Below, piece after piece: positions 1 to 7,669 of a stretch of DNA of 64,000 nt; position 1 is the stretch's first letter, and the number at the start of each line of letters is the position of its first letter. The position numbers were made by a program, and so were the translations under genes. Source of the DNA: Actinomadura chibensis NBRC 106107 (GTDB taxonomy: Bacteria; Actinomycetota; Actinomycetes; Streptosporangiales; Streptosporangiaceae). A model generated the notes under the pieces. That model made no database searches. It worked only from the letters and a program-made list of their open reading frames with translations, and was not told where the DNA came from. Location of the stretch: assembly GCF_001552135.1 (NCBI RefSeq), contig NZ_BCQP01000052.1, positions 1-64,000 on the forward strand. Reading direction: 5' to 3'.

Positions 1-1389
1 CTCATGTGCCGCGTTGCGTCCGGCGAGGCGGCCGAAGACGCCCGACTTTCCGATGGACGTGCCGGTCATGTAGCCCGCGCCGTGCAGTCCGCCGGTGATC
101 TCCCCGGCCGCGTAGAGGCGGTCGATGGGCGCGCCCCACCAGTCGAGGACGCGCATCCGCGTGTCGACCGTGAGCCCGCAATAGGTGGCGAGCATGACCG
201 TTCCGGACGGGTGCGCGTAAAAGGGCGGACGGTCGATCGGCGCCGGTTTCCCGACCCCGCCGGACAGGTGGGCTCGTCCGAACGGATCGGGTTCGCCCCG
301 CTCGATCGCGCCGTTGTATTCGGCGACCGTCTGCTGCAGAGAGCCTTCGGGGAGGCCGATCTCGGCTTCGAGCCCGGGAATGGTGTCGGCCTTGAGGAGC
401 ATTCCGGCGCGCTCGCGTCCGGCGAACTCGTAGATCGGGACCTCGTCGTTGGCCTGGGCCATCGTCCGGGCGTCGAAGACCTGCCAGGTCGTCACGCCGG
501 GCTGGGCGAGCGCGGCGTCCCCGATCTCCTTGTAGTTCCTCGACTCGTCCACGAACCGGCGGCCTTCGCGGTTGACCGCGATGGCGCCCTTGTAGACGGC
601 GAGGATTCCGGTGCCGTCCTCGTCCGGATGCTCGACGTGGTAATGGCCGTAAGTGCCCTTGATATAGGGGGTGTCGCGCAGGCCCGCGCCCAAGGCCATC
701 GCCATTTTCAGGCCGTCGCCCTGATTGCCCGCGCCGCCCTGTCGGAGCGCGTTCTCCATCTGCGGCGCGAACGTGGCGAGCAGTTCCGGGTTCATGGAGA
801 AGCCGCCGGTGGCAAGGACGACCGCGTCCGCGCGCACCTCGCGTCCGTCCGCCAGGCGGACGCCGGTCACCCGCGAGCCGTCGTGCAGCAGCCGGCTCGC
901 CGCCGTGTCGAACATGATCCGCGCGCCGCGCTCACCGGCCGCCCTGAGCAGCAGTTCCAGCATGCGGGTGGTGTCGGTGGGATGGCTGCGCGGCGCCGAC
1001 TGCCCGGACGCGGCGTGGATCTCGCCGTACCGGACGCCGTGCCCCTTCAACCAGCGGTACGTCGCGAGCTGGTGCTCGCAGTACAGGTCGACCAGCGCCG
1101 GATCGTTGCGGTTCTTGCCGACGTCGAGCAGATCCTTGCGGAGCAGGTCGACGGAGTCGGCGATGCCCTGTTCGGCCTGCTCGTCCGTCCCGGAAAAGGC
1201 GGAAAGCCCGGCGGACTTCACGGTGGAGCCGCCGATCTCGCCGGTCTTCTCCAGCAGCAGGGCGTACTGCCCCGCCTCGGCGGCGGCGAGCAGCGCGGCG
1301 CATCCCGCGAGCCCGGCGCCCAGCACCAGGACGCCGACGCGCTCCGGCAGTTCGGTCTCGACCGGCAGGCCGCCGGGGGCGGAGGTCAC
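1..1389 (-). CDS. FAD-dependent oxidoreductase, fumarate reductase / 3-ketosteroid dehydrogenase type (3' end outside window)
   Basis: The reverse strand stays open for 463 codons from a GTG at 1389 to the window edge, so the C-terminus is missing. Near the N-terminus is a dinucleotide-binding stretch (VLVLGAGLAGCAALLAAAEAG-like), then GGSTVKSAG, a later ATGGFSMN loop, and AAGEITGGLHGAGYMTG close to the edge. This arrangement marks the FAD_binding_2 family (fumarate reductase, flavocytochrome c, 3-ketosteroid dehydrogenases), which add or remove hydrogen across a C=C bond next to a carbonyl. The GTG overlaps the TGA of the lyase gene at 1386-2342 (GTGA), so the two are translationally coupled. 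Beside a meta-cleavage operon, a role in oxidising or reducing a ring or enone intermediate is inferred. The exact substrate is unknown. Confidence 0.8.
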   Translation of the reverse strand, partial: MTSAPGGLPVETELPERVGVLVLGAGLAGCAALLAAAEAGQYALLLEKTGEIGGSTVKSAGLSAFSGTDEQAEQGIADSVDLLRKDLLDVGKNRNDPALVDLYCEHQLATYRWLKGHGVRYGEIHAASGQSAPRSHPTDTTRMLELLLRAAGERGARIMFDTAASRLLHDGSRVTGVRLADGREVRADAVVLATGGFSMNPELLATFAPQMENALRQGGAGNQGDGLKMAMALGAGLRDTPYIKGTYGHYHVEHPDEDGTGILAVYKGAIAVNREGRRFVDESRNYKEIGDAALAQPGVTTWQVFDARTMAQANDEVPIYEFAGRERAGMLLKADTIPGLEAEIGLPEGSLQQTVAEYNGAIERGEPDPFGRAHLSGGVGKPAPIDRPPFYAHPSGTVMLATYCGLTVDTRMRVLDWWGAPIDRLYAAGEITGGLHGAGYMTGTSIGKSGVFGRLAGRNAAHE

Positions 1390-2342
1390 CGGAAACTCCC
1401 GAACTCCCGGTCGAGCGCGCTTTCGGCGGCGCTGAACTCCGGCAGGTTGAAGAGGTTCTGCCGCTGCGTCCAGTCGGCCATCCGTCCGGCGCGCGACGCG
1501 GTCTCCCCGTGCTCCCGCAGGTGCGCGAGCGCCTCGCGGCCCGCGAAGTGCATCGAGCGCATCAGGTAGTTGGCGAAGAGCACGATCCCGAAGCCGAGTT
1601 CGGCGTACTCCGGGACGGTGAGCTGCGGGGTCTTTCCGCCCTCGACGACGTTGACGACCAGCGGGATCCCGGCCAGCTCGCGTCCGACGAGGGCCAGCTC
1701 GTCCACCGTCCGGGGCGCCTCGACGAACAGCACGTCGGCCCCGGCCTCGGCGTAGGCGCGGCCCCGCTCGATCGCCTCGTCGATCCCGTGGGCGGAGCGC
1801 GCGTCGGTGCGGGCGATGATCACGAGCTGGTCGTCGGTCCGCGCCTCCCGGGCCGCCGCGATCTTGGTCTGCATGTGCCCGGCCGGGATCAGCGCGTGCG
1901 CGTCGAAGTGCCCGCACCGCTTCGGCATCTCCTGGTCCTCGAACTGGAGGCCCGCGACCCCGGCGCGCTCCAGCAGCCGGACGGTCCGCATCGCGGCGAG
2001 CGGCCCGCCGTAGCCGGTGTCGGCGTCGCAGATCAGCGGGACGCGGGTCGCCTCGGCCAGCCGTCCGGCGTGGTCGACCACCTCGGCCTGGGAGATCAGC
2101 CCGATGTCGGGCAGGCCGTAGCCCGCGTTGGCGAGCCCGGCGCCGGTCGCGTACGCGGCGGCGAAGCCCGCCTCCTCCACGAGCCGCGCGCCGAGGGCGT
2201 CGGTCACGCCCGGCAGCACCAGGGCCGCGCCGGAGGCGAGCGCGGCGCGCAGCGCGACCCGCTTGTCGTGGGCGCTCGGACCGGGCCCGACGCCGGTCAG
2301 CGACGCGAGCAGGCCCGGCTCCCAGGGCGGGGTGTGCGGCAC
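1386..2342 (-). CDS. Isocitrate lyase / PEP mutase family C-C lyase
   Basis: The 318-residue product reads from a GTG at 2342 with a GGAGGAG ribosome site 5-6 nt upstream. It has the family core: an LPGVTDALGARLVEEAG-like N-terminal strand, ICDADTGYGG for metal binding, FEDQ, and PKRCGH, which corresponds to the catalytic K[KR]CGH loop of isocitrate, methylisocitrate and 2,3-dimethylmalate lyases. PEP mutases and hydrolases usually lack this cysteine loop, so retro-aldol cleavage of a 2-hydroxy/2-methyl diacid is more likely than C-P chemistry. It is first in the leftward unit, directly downstream of a TGTAGT palindrome, and overlaps the FAD dehydrogenase by 4 nt. It may process a small acid released by ring degradation (inference). 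Confidence 0.8.
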   Translation of the reverse strand: MPHTPPWEPGLLASLTGVGPGPSAHDKRVALRAALASGAALVLPGVTDALGARLVEEAGFAAAYATGAGLANAGYGLPDIGLISQAEVVDHAGRLAEATRVPLICDADTGYGGPLAAMRTVRLLERAGVAGLQFEDQEMPKRCGHFDAHALIPAGHMQTKIAAAREARTDDQLVIIARTDARSAHGIDEAIERGRAYAEAGADVLFVEAPRTVDELALVGRELAGIPLVVNVVEGGKTPQLTVPEYAELGFGIVLFANYLMRSMHFAGREALAHLREHGETASRAGRMADWTQRQNLFNLPEFSAAESALDREFGSFR

Positions 2343-2355
2343 GACGACTCCTCCA

Positions 2356-2371
2356 TGTAGTGATTACTACA
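2356..2371. promoter_or_regulatory. Palindromic operator, copy 1 (TGTAGT-N4-ACTACA)
   Basis: TGTAGTGATTACTACA is a perfect 6-4-6 inverted repeat ending about 14 nt before the GTG of the leftward lyase gene and abutting its ribosome site. A second near-identical copy sits 136 nt away before the rightward operon. The symmetry and placement suggest a GntR- or TetR-type repressor site. No regulator gene is adjacent inside the window. Confidence 0.6.
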
Positions 2372-2491
2372 GAGCTTAACCGTGACACCAGTCACCGCCG
2401 CAACGCAACCCCGCTCCGGGAGCCTCTATCGTCAGCTCACAATTTACGCCGAAGTCTCTTGCCTTCCCTGGAGCGATCGTTCTACGGTCCA

Positions 2492-2507
2492 TGTAGTGAC
2501 TATTACA
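2492..2507. promoter_or_regulatory. Palindromic operator, copy 2 (TGTAGT-N4-ATTACA)
   Basis: TGTAGTGACTATTACA repeats copy 1 with one symmetry break. The flanks are also shared (TCCA before, GAG after). It lies about 57 nt upstream of the monooxygenase start at 2564, so one regulator could control both divergent transcripts. Confidence 0.6.
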
Positions 2508-2563
2508 GAGATGTCGGTCACCTGGTGACCGTCCCACCCCGACCACCGAAGGAACTGACGCCG

Positions 2564-3739
2564 ATGACCGTCCTGGACGAGATCCGCCGGTTGGAGCCGG
2601 AGTTTCGCGCCGAGGAGGACCTGTCGGCCGAGCAGCGCTCGCTGACCGGCCGGGCCTTCACGTTCATGCAGGAGTCCGGCCTGATGCGCGGCCTCCAGCC
2701 GAAGCGCTGGGGCGGCGCCGAGCTGTCGCTGCGCGAGCACCTCGCCGCCGTCTACGAGCTCGGCCGGATCGCGCCGTCGGCGGGCTGGGTGGCCGGGGTC
2801 ATGGGCTCGCACCCGTGGCAGCTCGCGCTGTTCCCCGAGGAGACGCAGGCCGAGATCTGGGAGTCCGACCCGGACTGGAACGCCTCGTCGTCCTACGCGC
2901 CGACCGGGAAGATCGAGCCGGTCGACGGCGGCTACCGGGTGTCGGGACGCTGGTCGTTCTCGTCCGGCTGCGACCACGCGCAGGGCGTGATCCTCGGCGG
3001 CTTCGCCGGAAAGGTCGAGGTGGCGCCGGGCGTCGAGGTGCCGAACTACGGGTCCGCGCTGCTGCACCGCGACCAGTACGAGATCGAGGACACCTGGCAC
3101 GTGCGCGGGTCGCGCGGCACCGGCAGCAAGGACATCGTCGTCGCGGAGGCGTTCATCCCCGAGCGGCGCTTCCTGTCCAGCCCGCTGTACGAGTACAACC
3201 CGGACCGTCCCGCGCCCGGCATGGAGACGAACCCGTCCGCGCTGTACAAGCTGCCGTGGGCGGTGATGTTCAACCTCGTCCTTGTGGCGCCGATGCTGGG
3301 GCTCGGACGCCGCGTCCTGGACGACTGGACGTCCGACACCCGCGTCCGCAAGGCGAACTGGGGCGGCACCTACGCCGACGACCCGCTGATGCAGATGCAC
3401 CTGGCCGAGGCCGAATGGGTGCACGACGCGGCCGTCATGAAGATGTACGACGCGATCGACACGATCACCGAGGCCGCCGAGGCGGGCGTGCACCTCGACA
3501 AGCGGCAGCGGGCGCGGCTGCGCTGGAACGTCACCAAGGGCTGCCAGGAGGTCGGGTTCGCCATCAACAAGCTGATGCGGGCCGCGTCCGGCCGGACCGT
3601 GTTCGTCGACCACCCCCTCCACCGCGTCTACCAGGACGTGATCGCCGAGCTCGGGCACGCGTTCCTCGTCTCCGACGGCGTCGGCCGGTACTACGGCGCC
3701 GCGCTCCTCGACTCGTCCGCTCCGGAGGTCATGCTGTGA
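2564..3739 (+). CDS. HsaA-like flavin-dependent aromatic monooxygenase (acyl-CoA dehydrogenase fold), copy 1
   Basis: 391 residues from ATG 2564, preceded by GAAGGAA at about 9 nt. The open frame extends upstream to 2360, but that part would cross the operator and promoter, so I reject it. Features of the HsaA/HpaH-type oxygenase of two-component monooxygenases are LQPKRWGGAELSL, ASSSYAPTGKIEPV, GYRVSGRWSFSSGCDHA and RGTGSKDIVV, with the C-terminal helical domain of the acyl-CoA dehydrogenase fold. Such enzymes use reduced flavin from a separate reductase, not seen here, to ortho-hydroxylate a phenol and give a catechol. It is first in a five-gene operon and overlaps the dioxygenase by GTGA. 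A paralogue of identical length is encoded at 5495. Confidence 0.87.
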   Translation: MTVLDEIRRLEPEFRAEEDLSAEQRSLTGRAFTFMQESGLMRGLQPKRWGGAELSLREHLAAVYELGRIAPSAGWVAGVMGSHPWQLALFPEETQAEIWESDPDWNASSSYAPTGKIEPVDGGYRVSGRWSFSSGCDHAQGVILGGFAGKVEVAPGVEVPNYGSALLHRDQYEIEDTWHVRGSRGTGSKDIVVAEAFIPERRFLSSPLYEYNPDRPAPGMETNPSALYKLPWAVMFNLVLVAPMLGLGRRVLDDWTSDTRVRKANWGGTYADDPLMQMHLAEAEWVHDAAVMKMYDAIDTITEAAEAGVHLDKRQRARLRWNVTKGCQEVGFAINKLMRAASGRTVFVDHPLHRVYQDVIAELGHAFLVSDGVGRYYGAALLDSSAPEVML

Positions 3740-4653
3740 TTTCGCAACTCGCTTACCTGGGGATCGCGTCCCCGAAGGCCGAGGAGTGGCGCGACTACGC
3801 CACCCGGCTGCTCGGCGCGGTCATCGCCGAGGACGGGTCGGACGGCGCCGTCCGGGTCAAGGTCGACGACCGGGGCTACCGCATCGCCGTGCACCCGGCG
3901 GAGCGGGACGAACTTCGCTACGTCGGCTGGGACTGCGGCAACGAGACCGTCCTGCGGTCCTACGTCGCGGAGCTGCGCGGCAAGGGCGTGGACGTGCGCG
4001 ACGGCACGGCGGACGAGCTGAAAGAACGGCAAGTCGCGGAGCTGTACTGGTTCGCCGACCCGTTCGGCAACCGGCACGAGCTGGTCTGGGGCCAGTACTC
4101 GAACCCGAACTCGTTCTTTCCGGGACGTCCCATGCGGGGCCGCTTCGTCACCGGCGATCTCGGGCTCGGGCATATCGTCCTCATCGTCCCGGACCTGGAC
4201 AAGGCCAACGCCTTCTACGCGGACACGCTGGGCTTCCGCCTGTCCGACCGGGTGAAGAGCGACATCTTCAACCTGCGCTTCTACCACTGCAACGGCCGCC
4301 ACCACTCGCTGGCCGTCGCGGAGATCCCCGGCATGACCGGGATCAACCACCTGATGCTGGAGGTCGAGTCGTTCGACGACCTCGGCACGGCGATCGACCT
4401 GTTCACGGCCGACCCGGAGCGGGAGATCCTGCTGTCCCTCGGGCGGCACACCAACGACCTGATGACGTCGATCTACGTGCAGACGCCGTCCTCGATGCAG
4501 ATCGAGTACGGCCACGGCGGGATCACGGTGGACGACCTGACCTGGGTCGCGGGCACGCACGACCTGCCGTCCATCTGGGGGCACCACCGCTCCCAGGCGT
4601 ACCTGGACGGCCCGCCCGGAATTTTCCGGACTCTCCCGGAGGCGGCCGAATGA
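3736..4653 (+). CDS. Type I extradiol (meta-cleavage) dioxygenase, BphC/HsaC-like
   Basis: 305 residues from GTG 3736 inside the preceding stop (GTGA), with GGAGG just upstream. It has two vicinal-oxygen-chelate modules, the second catalytic. The iron ligands are His146 (in LGLGHIVL), His205 (in GINHLMLEV) and Glu257 (in IEYGHGG), the spacing expected for 2,3-dihydroxybiphenyl 1,2-dioxygenase and HsaC. The enzyme opens catechols next to the hydroxyl pair, giving the dienoate that the next gene's hydrolase would cleave. It is the only ring-cleavage enzyme of this operon, although the monooxygenase and hydrolase are each duplicated. The catechol substrate is not identifiable, but a substituted one (biphenyl- or steroid-like) fits the family. 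Confidence 0.92.
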   Translation: MISQLAYLGIASPKAEEWRDYATRLLGAVIAEDGSDGAVRVKVDDRGYRIAVHPAERDELRYVGWDCGNETVLRSYVAELRGKGVDVRDGTADELKERQVAELYWFADPFGNRHELVWGQYSNPNSFFPGRPMRGRFVTGDLGLGHIVLIVPDLDKANAFYADTLGFRLSDRVKSDIFNLRFYHCNGRHHSLAVAEIPGMTGINHLMLEVESFDDLGTAIDLFTADPEREILLSLGRHTNDLMTSIYVQTPSSMQIEYGHGGITVDDLTWVAGTHDLPSIWGHHRSQAYLDGPPGIFRTLPEAAE

Positions 4654-5498
4654 GCGCCGCGATCCGGGTCGAGGACGTCGCGATCGGCGGCGGGCGGCAC
4701 CTGCGCGTCAACCAGACCGGCACGCCGGGCGCGCCCGCGCTGCTCTTCCTGCACGGCTCCGGGCCGGGCGTGACGGCCGCGTCGAACTGGCGGGAGGTCA
4801 TCGAGGGGCTCGGCGACGCGTTCCACTGCATCGCGCCCGACATCCTCGGGTTCGGCGACTCCAGTTTTCCGGACCCGCAGCCGAAGGGCTTCAAGGCGCA
4901 GGCCGAGGTCCGCATCGACGCGCTTTTCCAGCTCGTGGACGCGCTCGGGCTGGAGAAGGTCGTCCTCGTCGGAAACTCGATGGGCGGGATGTACTCGCTG
5001 CGCATGGCGCAGCTCCGCCCCGATCTGGTCGAGTCGATCGTCCTCATGGGCTCGGGCGGCATGCCCGGCCTGGAGCCGACCCCCGAGCTGATCAAGCTGA
5101 TCACGTACTTCGACGACCCGACCGTCGAGGCGATGGCGGATCTGCTGATCCAGTTCGTCCACGACAAGGGCGCGTTCGGCGACACGGTGGAGAAGGTCGC
5201 CGCAGAGCGGATGCCGATGGTGCGGCGGCCGTGGATCGAGGCGGGGCACCGGGCCATGTTCGCCCCCGAGATGCTGAGCTTCACGCCGGACGACCTCGCG
5301 AAGATCGACAAGCCGACGCTCGTCGTGCACGGCCGCCAGGACGTGATCGTCCCGCTGGAGTGCAGCTACTACCTGGCCGAACACCTCCCGCGGGCGGATC
5401 TCTACGTGATCAACGAATGCGGGCACTGGACGCAGATCGAGCAGGCCGCGCGCTTCCAGGCGATCGTGCGGACCTTCCTCGGAGGACGGAACGAATGA
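4650..5498 (+). CDS. Meta-cleavage product C-C hydrolase (alpha/beta hydrolase, BphD/HsaD-like), copy 1
   Basis: 282 residues from ATG 4650, overlapping the dioxygenase stop by ATGA. The oxyanion segment is LHGSGPG. The catalytic triad is Ser110 in the nucleophile elbow GNSMGG, Asp231 in HGRQDVIVP and His259 in CGHWTQIE. HGSGPG and GNSMGG are hallmarks of C-C bond hydrolases acting on 2-hydroxy-6-oxo-dienoates, which release a hydroxydienoate and a carboxylic acid. Its position directly after the dioxygenase fits the next pathway step. A second homologue follows at 6667. Confidence 0.9.
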   Translation: MSAAIRVEDVAIGGGRHLRVNQTGTPGAPALLFLHGSGPGVTAASNWREVIEGLGDAFHCIAPDILGFGDSSFPDPQPKGFKAQAEVRIDALFQLVDALGLEKVVLVGNSMGGMYSLRMAQLRPDLVESIVLMGSGGMPGLEPTPELIKLITYFDDPTVEAMADLLIQFVHDKGAFGDTVEKVAAERMPMVRRPWIEAGHRAMFAPEMLSFTPDDLAKIDKPTLVVHGRQDVIVPLECSYYLAEHLPRADLYVINECGHWTQIEQAARFQAIVRTFLGGRNE

Positions 5499-6670
5499 GC
5501 ATGATCGACAAGGCGCGGGCGGCCGCGCCGGCGCTCGCGGCGGCCGACGCGGCAAGCGCCGAGCAGGGGAAACTGACTCCCGAGGCGGTGGCGGCGCTCG
5601 ACTCGACGGGCGTGCTCCGGGCGCTCCAGCCCGCCCGGTGGGGCGGCGGCGAGGTCCATCTCGCCGAGTACGCGGAGACGGTGATCGAGATCGGGCGGGC
5701 GTCGGCGTCCGCCGGGTGGGTGGCGTCCGTCGTGGGCGTCCACCCGTGGCAGATCGCGTTGTTTCCGGAGGAGACGCAGAAGGAGATCTGGGGCGCTGAC
5801 CCGGGACGGCGGATCGCCTCGTCCTACACGCCGACCGGGAAAATCGAGAAAGTCTCCGGCGGATACCAGGTCTCGGGACGCTGGTCGTTCTCGTCCGGCA
5901 GCGGGATCTGCTCCGGCGTCATCCTCGGCGGCATCGCCGGGCGGCGCGAGCTGAACGGCGTCGAGTACCCCGACTTCACGTCCGTGATCCTCGACGAGGG
6001 CGACTACCGGATCGAGGAGACCTGGAACGTCGCGGGCCTGCGCGGCACCGGCTCCAACGACATCGTGGTGGACGGGGTGTTCGTCCCCGAGCACCGGGGC
6101 CAGTCGCACGTGCTCTACACGCACGGGCTCGGCACGCCGCTGCCCGGCCAGGAGCTCAACGACGGGCCGCTCTACCGGACGCCCTGGGCCGTCACCTTCA
6201 ACCTGATCATCGCGGCGGGCGCGCTCGGCGCGTGCCTCGGCTTCTACGACCAGTGGGTGAGCGAGACGCGCGGCCGTCGCACCAATTACGGGCAGCTTCT
6301 CCGGGAGGAGGCGACCGTCCAGAACCAGGTCGCGGAGGCGGCCTGGCAGCTCGACGCGGCCGTCCTCAAGGTGCGCCGCACCGCCGGCGAGCTGATGGAG
6401 CACGCGGAGCGCCGCGAGATCCCGTCCCTGGAGCAGCGCGCCTTCTGGCGCTGGGACGTGGCCCGCTCGGCAAACGCGGCACTCGACACCGTCCAAGCCT
6501 TGATGCGGGTGTCGTCGGGCCGGTCGGCGTTCATCGACCACCCGCTCCAGGCGAAGTTCCAGGACGCGGTGGCCGCCGGAAGCCACGCCTTCCTCTTCGG
6601 CGACCCCCTGGCCAAGGCATGGGGCGGACGCCACCTCGGCGCCGAAAACCCCGCGGAGGTGCACCTGTGA
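5495..6670 (+). CDS. HsaA-like flavin-dependent aromatic monooxygenase, copy 2
   Basis: 391 residues, the same length as copy 1, from ATG 5495 in an ATGA overlap with the first hydrolase. Matching blocks include LQPARWGGGEVHLAEY, PWQIALFPEETQ, YTPTGKIEKVSGG, GRWSFSSGSG, RGTGSNDIVVDG and SSGRSAFIDHPL. The copies are clearly paralogous but diverged, for example GSGICSG here against GCDHAQG in copy 1 near the substrate pocket. It would hydroxylate an aromatic ring with reduced flavin supplied from elsewhere. Retention of two copies in one operon suggests two successive hydroxylations or two substrate variants (inference). It overlaps the next gene by GTGA. Confidence 0.85.
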   Translation: MSMIDKARAAAPALAAADAASAEQGKLTPEAVAALDSTGVLRALQPARWGGGEVHLAEYAETVIEIGRASASAGWVASVVGVHPWQIALFPEETQKEIWGADPGRRIASSYTPTGKIEKVSGGYQVSGRWSFSSGSGICSGVILGGIAGRRELNGVEYPDFTSVILDEGDYRIEETWNVAGLRGTGSNDIVVDGVFVPEHRGQSHVLYTHGLGTPLPGQELNDGPLYRTPWAVTFNLIIAAGALGACLGFYDQWVSETRGRRTNYGQLLREEATVQNQVAEAAWQLDAAVLKVRRTAGELMEHAERREIPSLEQRAFWRWDVARSANAALDTVQALMRVSSGRSAFIDHPLQAKFQDAVAAGSHAFLFGDPLAKAWGGRHLGAENPAEVHL

Positions 6671-7527
6671 CCTCCCCGATCAAATCCTCGGACATCGCCG
6701 TGAGTGTCCGCGGGGACGAACTGGCGTTCCGCCTCCACGAATCCGGCGCCCCCAACTCGGAGGCCGTGCTGTTCCTGCACGGCTCCGGCCCCGGCGCGAC
6801 CGGCCTGTCGAACTGGGAACGCATCATCGCCGACCTCGGCGACCGCTTCTGGTGCCTGGCCCCGGATCAGATCGGCTTCGGCGACTCCTCCCACCCGCTC
6901 GACCCGCCGCGCGGAATGGGCCCGTTCAACGAACTCCGCGCCGAAGCCCTCCTGGCCCTGGTGGACGCCCTCGGCCTGGAAAAGGTCCACCTGGTCGGCA
7001 ATTCCATGGGCGGCCAACTGGCCATCCTGATGACGCTCGCCCGCCCCGACCTGGTCGGCAAAATACTGCTGATGGGCAGCGGCGGCGCGCCGGACATGCC
7101 GGTAAGCCCCGGCCTCACCCACCTCCGCGAGTTCTACGCATCGCCAAGCGCGGAATCCCTGAAGGGCCTGCTCAGCGAATTCGTGTACGACCTCGCCCCC
7201 ATGCTCGACACCGTCGACCGCGTGGTGGCGGAGCGGATGTCCTACGTGAACCGCGACGACGTCCGCCGCTCACACGAGGCGTCCTTCGACCCGAACGGCA
7301 CCCGCCGCTTCTTCACCCGCGAAGAACTGGCGACCATCACACACGACGTCCTCTGCGTCCACGGCCGCGACGACCGGATCATCCCGCTGGAAGCAAGCCG
7401 CTACTTCGCCGACTCCCTCCCCAGGGCCAACCTCTACGAAATCGCCCAATGCGGCCACTGGACCCAACTAGAACACCCCGAAAAATTCGAAACCCTCCTC
7501 CTGGCCCTCCTCAGCGGCGCGATCTGA
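6667..7527 (+). CDS. Meta-cleavage product C-C hydrolase (alpha/beta hydrolase), copy 2
   Basis: 286 residues from GTG 6667 overlapping the previous stop. It has LHGSGPGATG, nucleophile Ser113 in GNSMGG, HGRDDRIIP with the acid and CGHWTQLEH with the histidine. Within the group it is closer to copy 1 than to general esterases. It ends the operon, and no hairpin is evident in the short gap that follows. With monooxygenase copy 2 it forms a second oxygenase-hydrolase pair that shares the single dioxygenase. Codon choice near its end (many third-position A) is slightly less GC-extreme than upstream genes. Confidence 0.88.
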   Translation: MTSPIKSSDIAVSVRGDELAFRLHESGAPNSEAVLFLHGSGPGATGLSNWERIIADLGDRFWCLAPDQIGFGDSSHPLDPPRGMGPFNELRAEALLALVDALGLEKVHLVGNSMGGQLAILMTLARPDLVGKILLMGSGGAPDMPVSPGLTHLREFYASPSAESLKGLLSEFVYDLAPMLDTVDRVVAERMSYVNRDDVRRSHEASFDPNGTRRFFTREELATITHDVLCVHGRDDRIIPLEASRYFADSLPRANLYEIAQCGHWTQLEHPEKFETLLLALLSGAI

Positions 7528-7669
7528 GGAACGGGTAAACGCGCATCGCCGACCACGCGGGTCGGGCCGTCCTCGTCGGGGCAATTGCGGGGTTCGGCGT
7601 TCCTCGGCCTGCTCTGTGGGTTGGAATGAGCGTGTGGGTCGGGACACGGAGAGTGATCGAACGGAGTCG

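Noticed and set aside
4..1569. Long open frame on the plus strand at the left edge
   Set aside because: It is antisense to a well-conserved FAD oxidoreductase and has the composition of a high-GC shadow frame.
2360..2563. Upstream extension of the first monooxygenase
   Set aside because: It crosses both operator copies and the expected promoter; ATG 2564 has a good ribosome site and matches the length of the paralogue.
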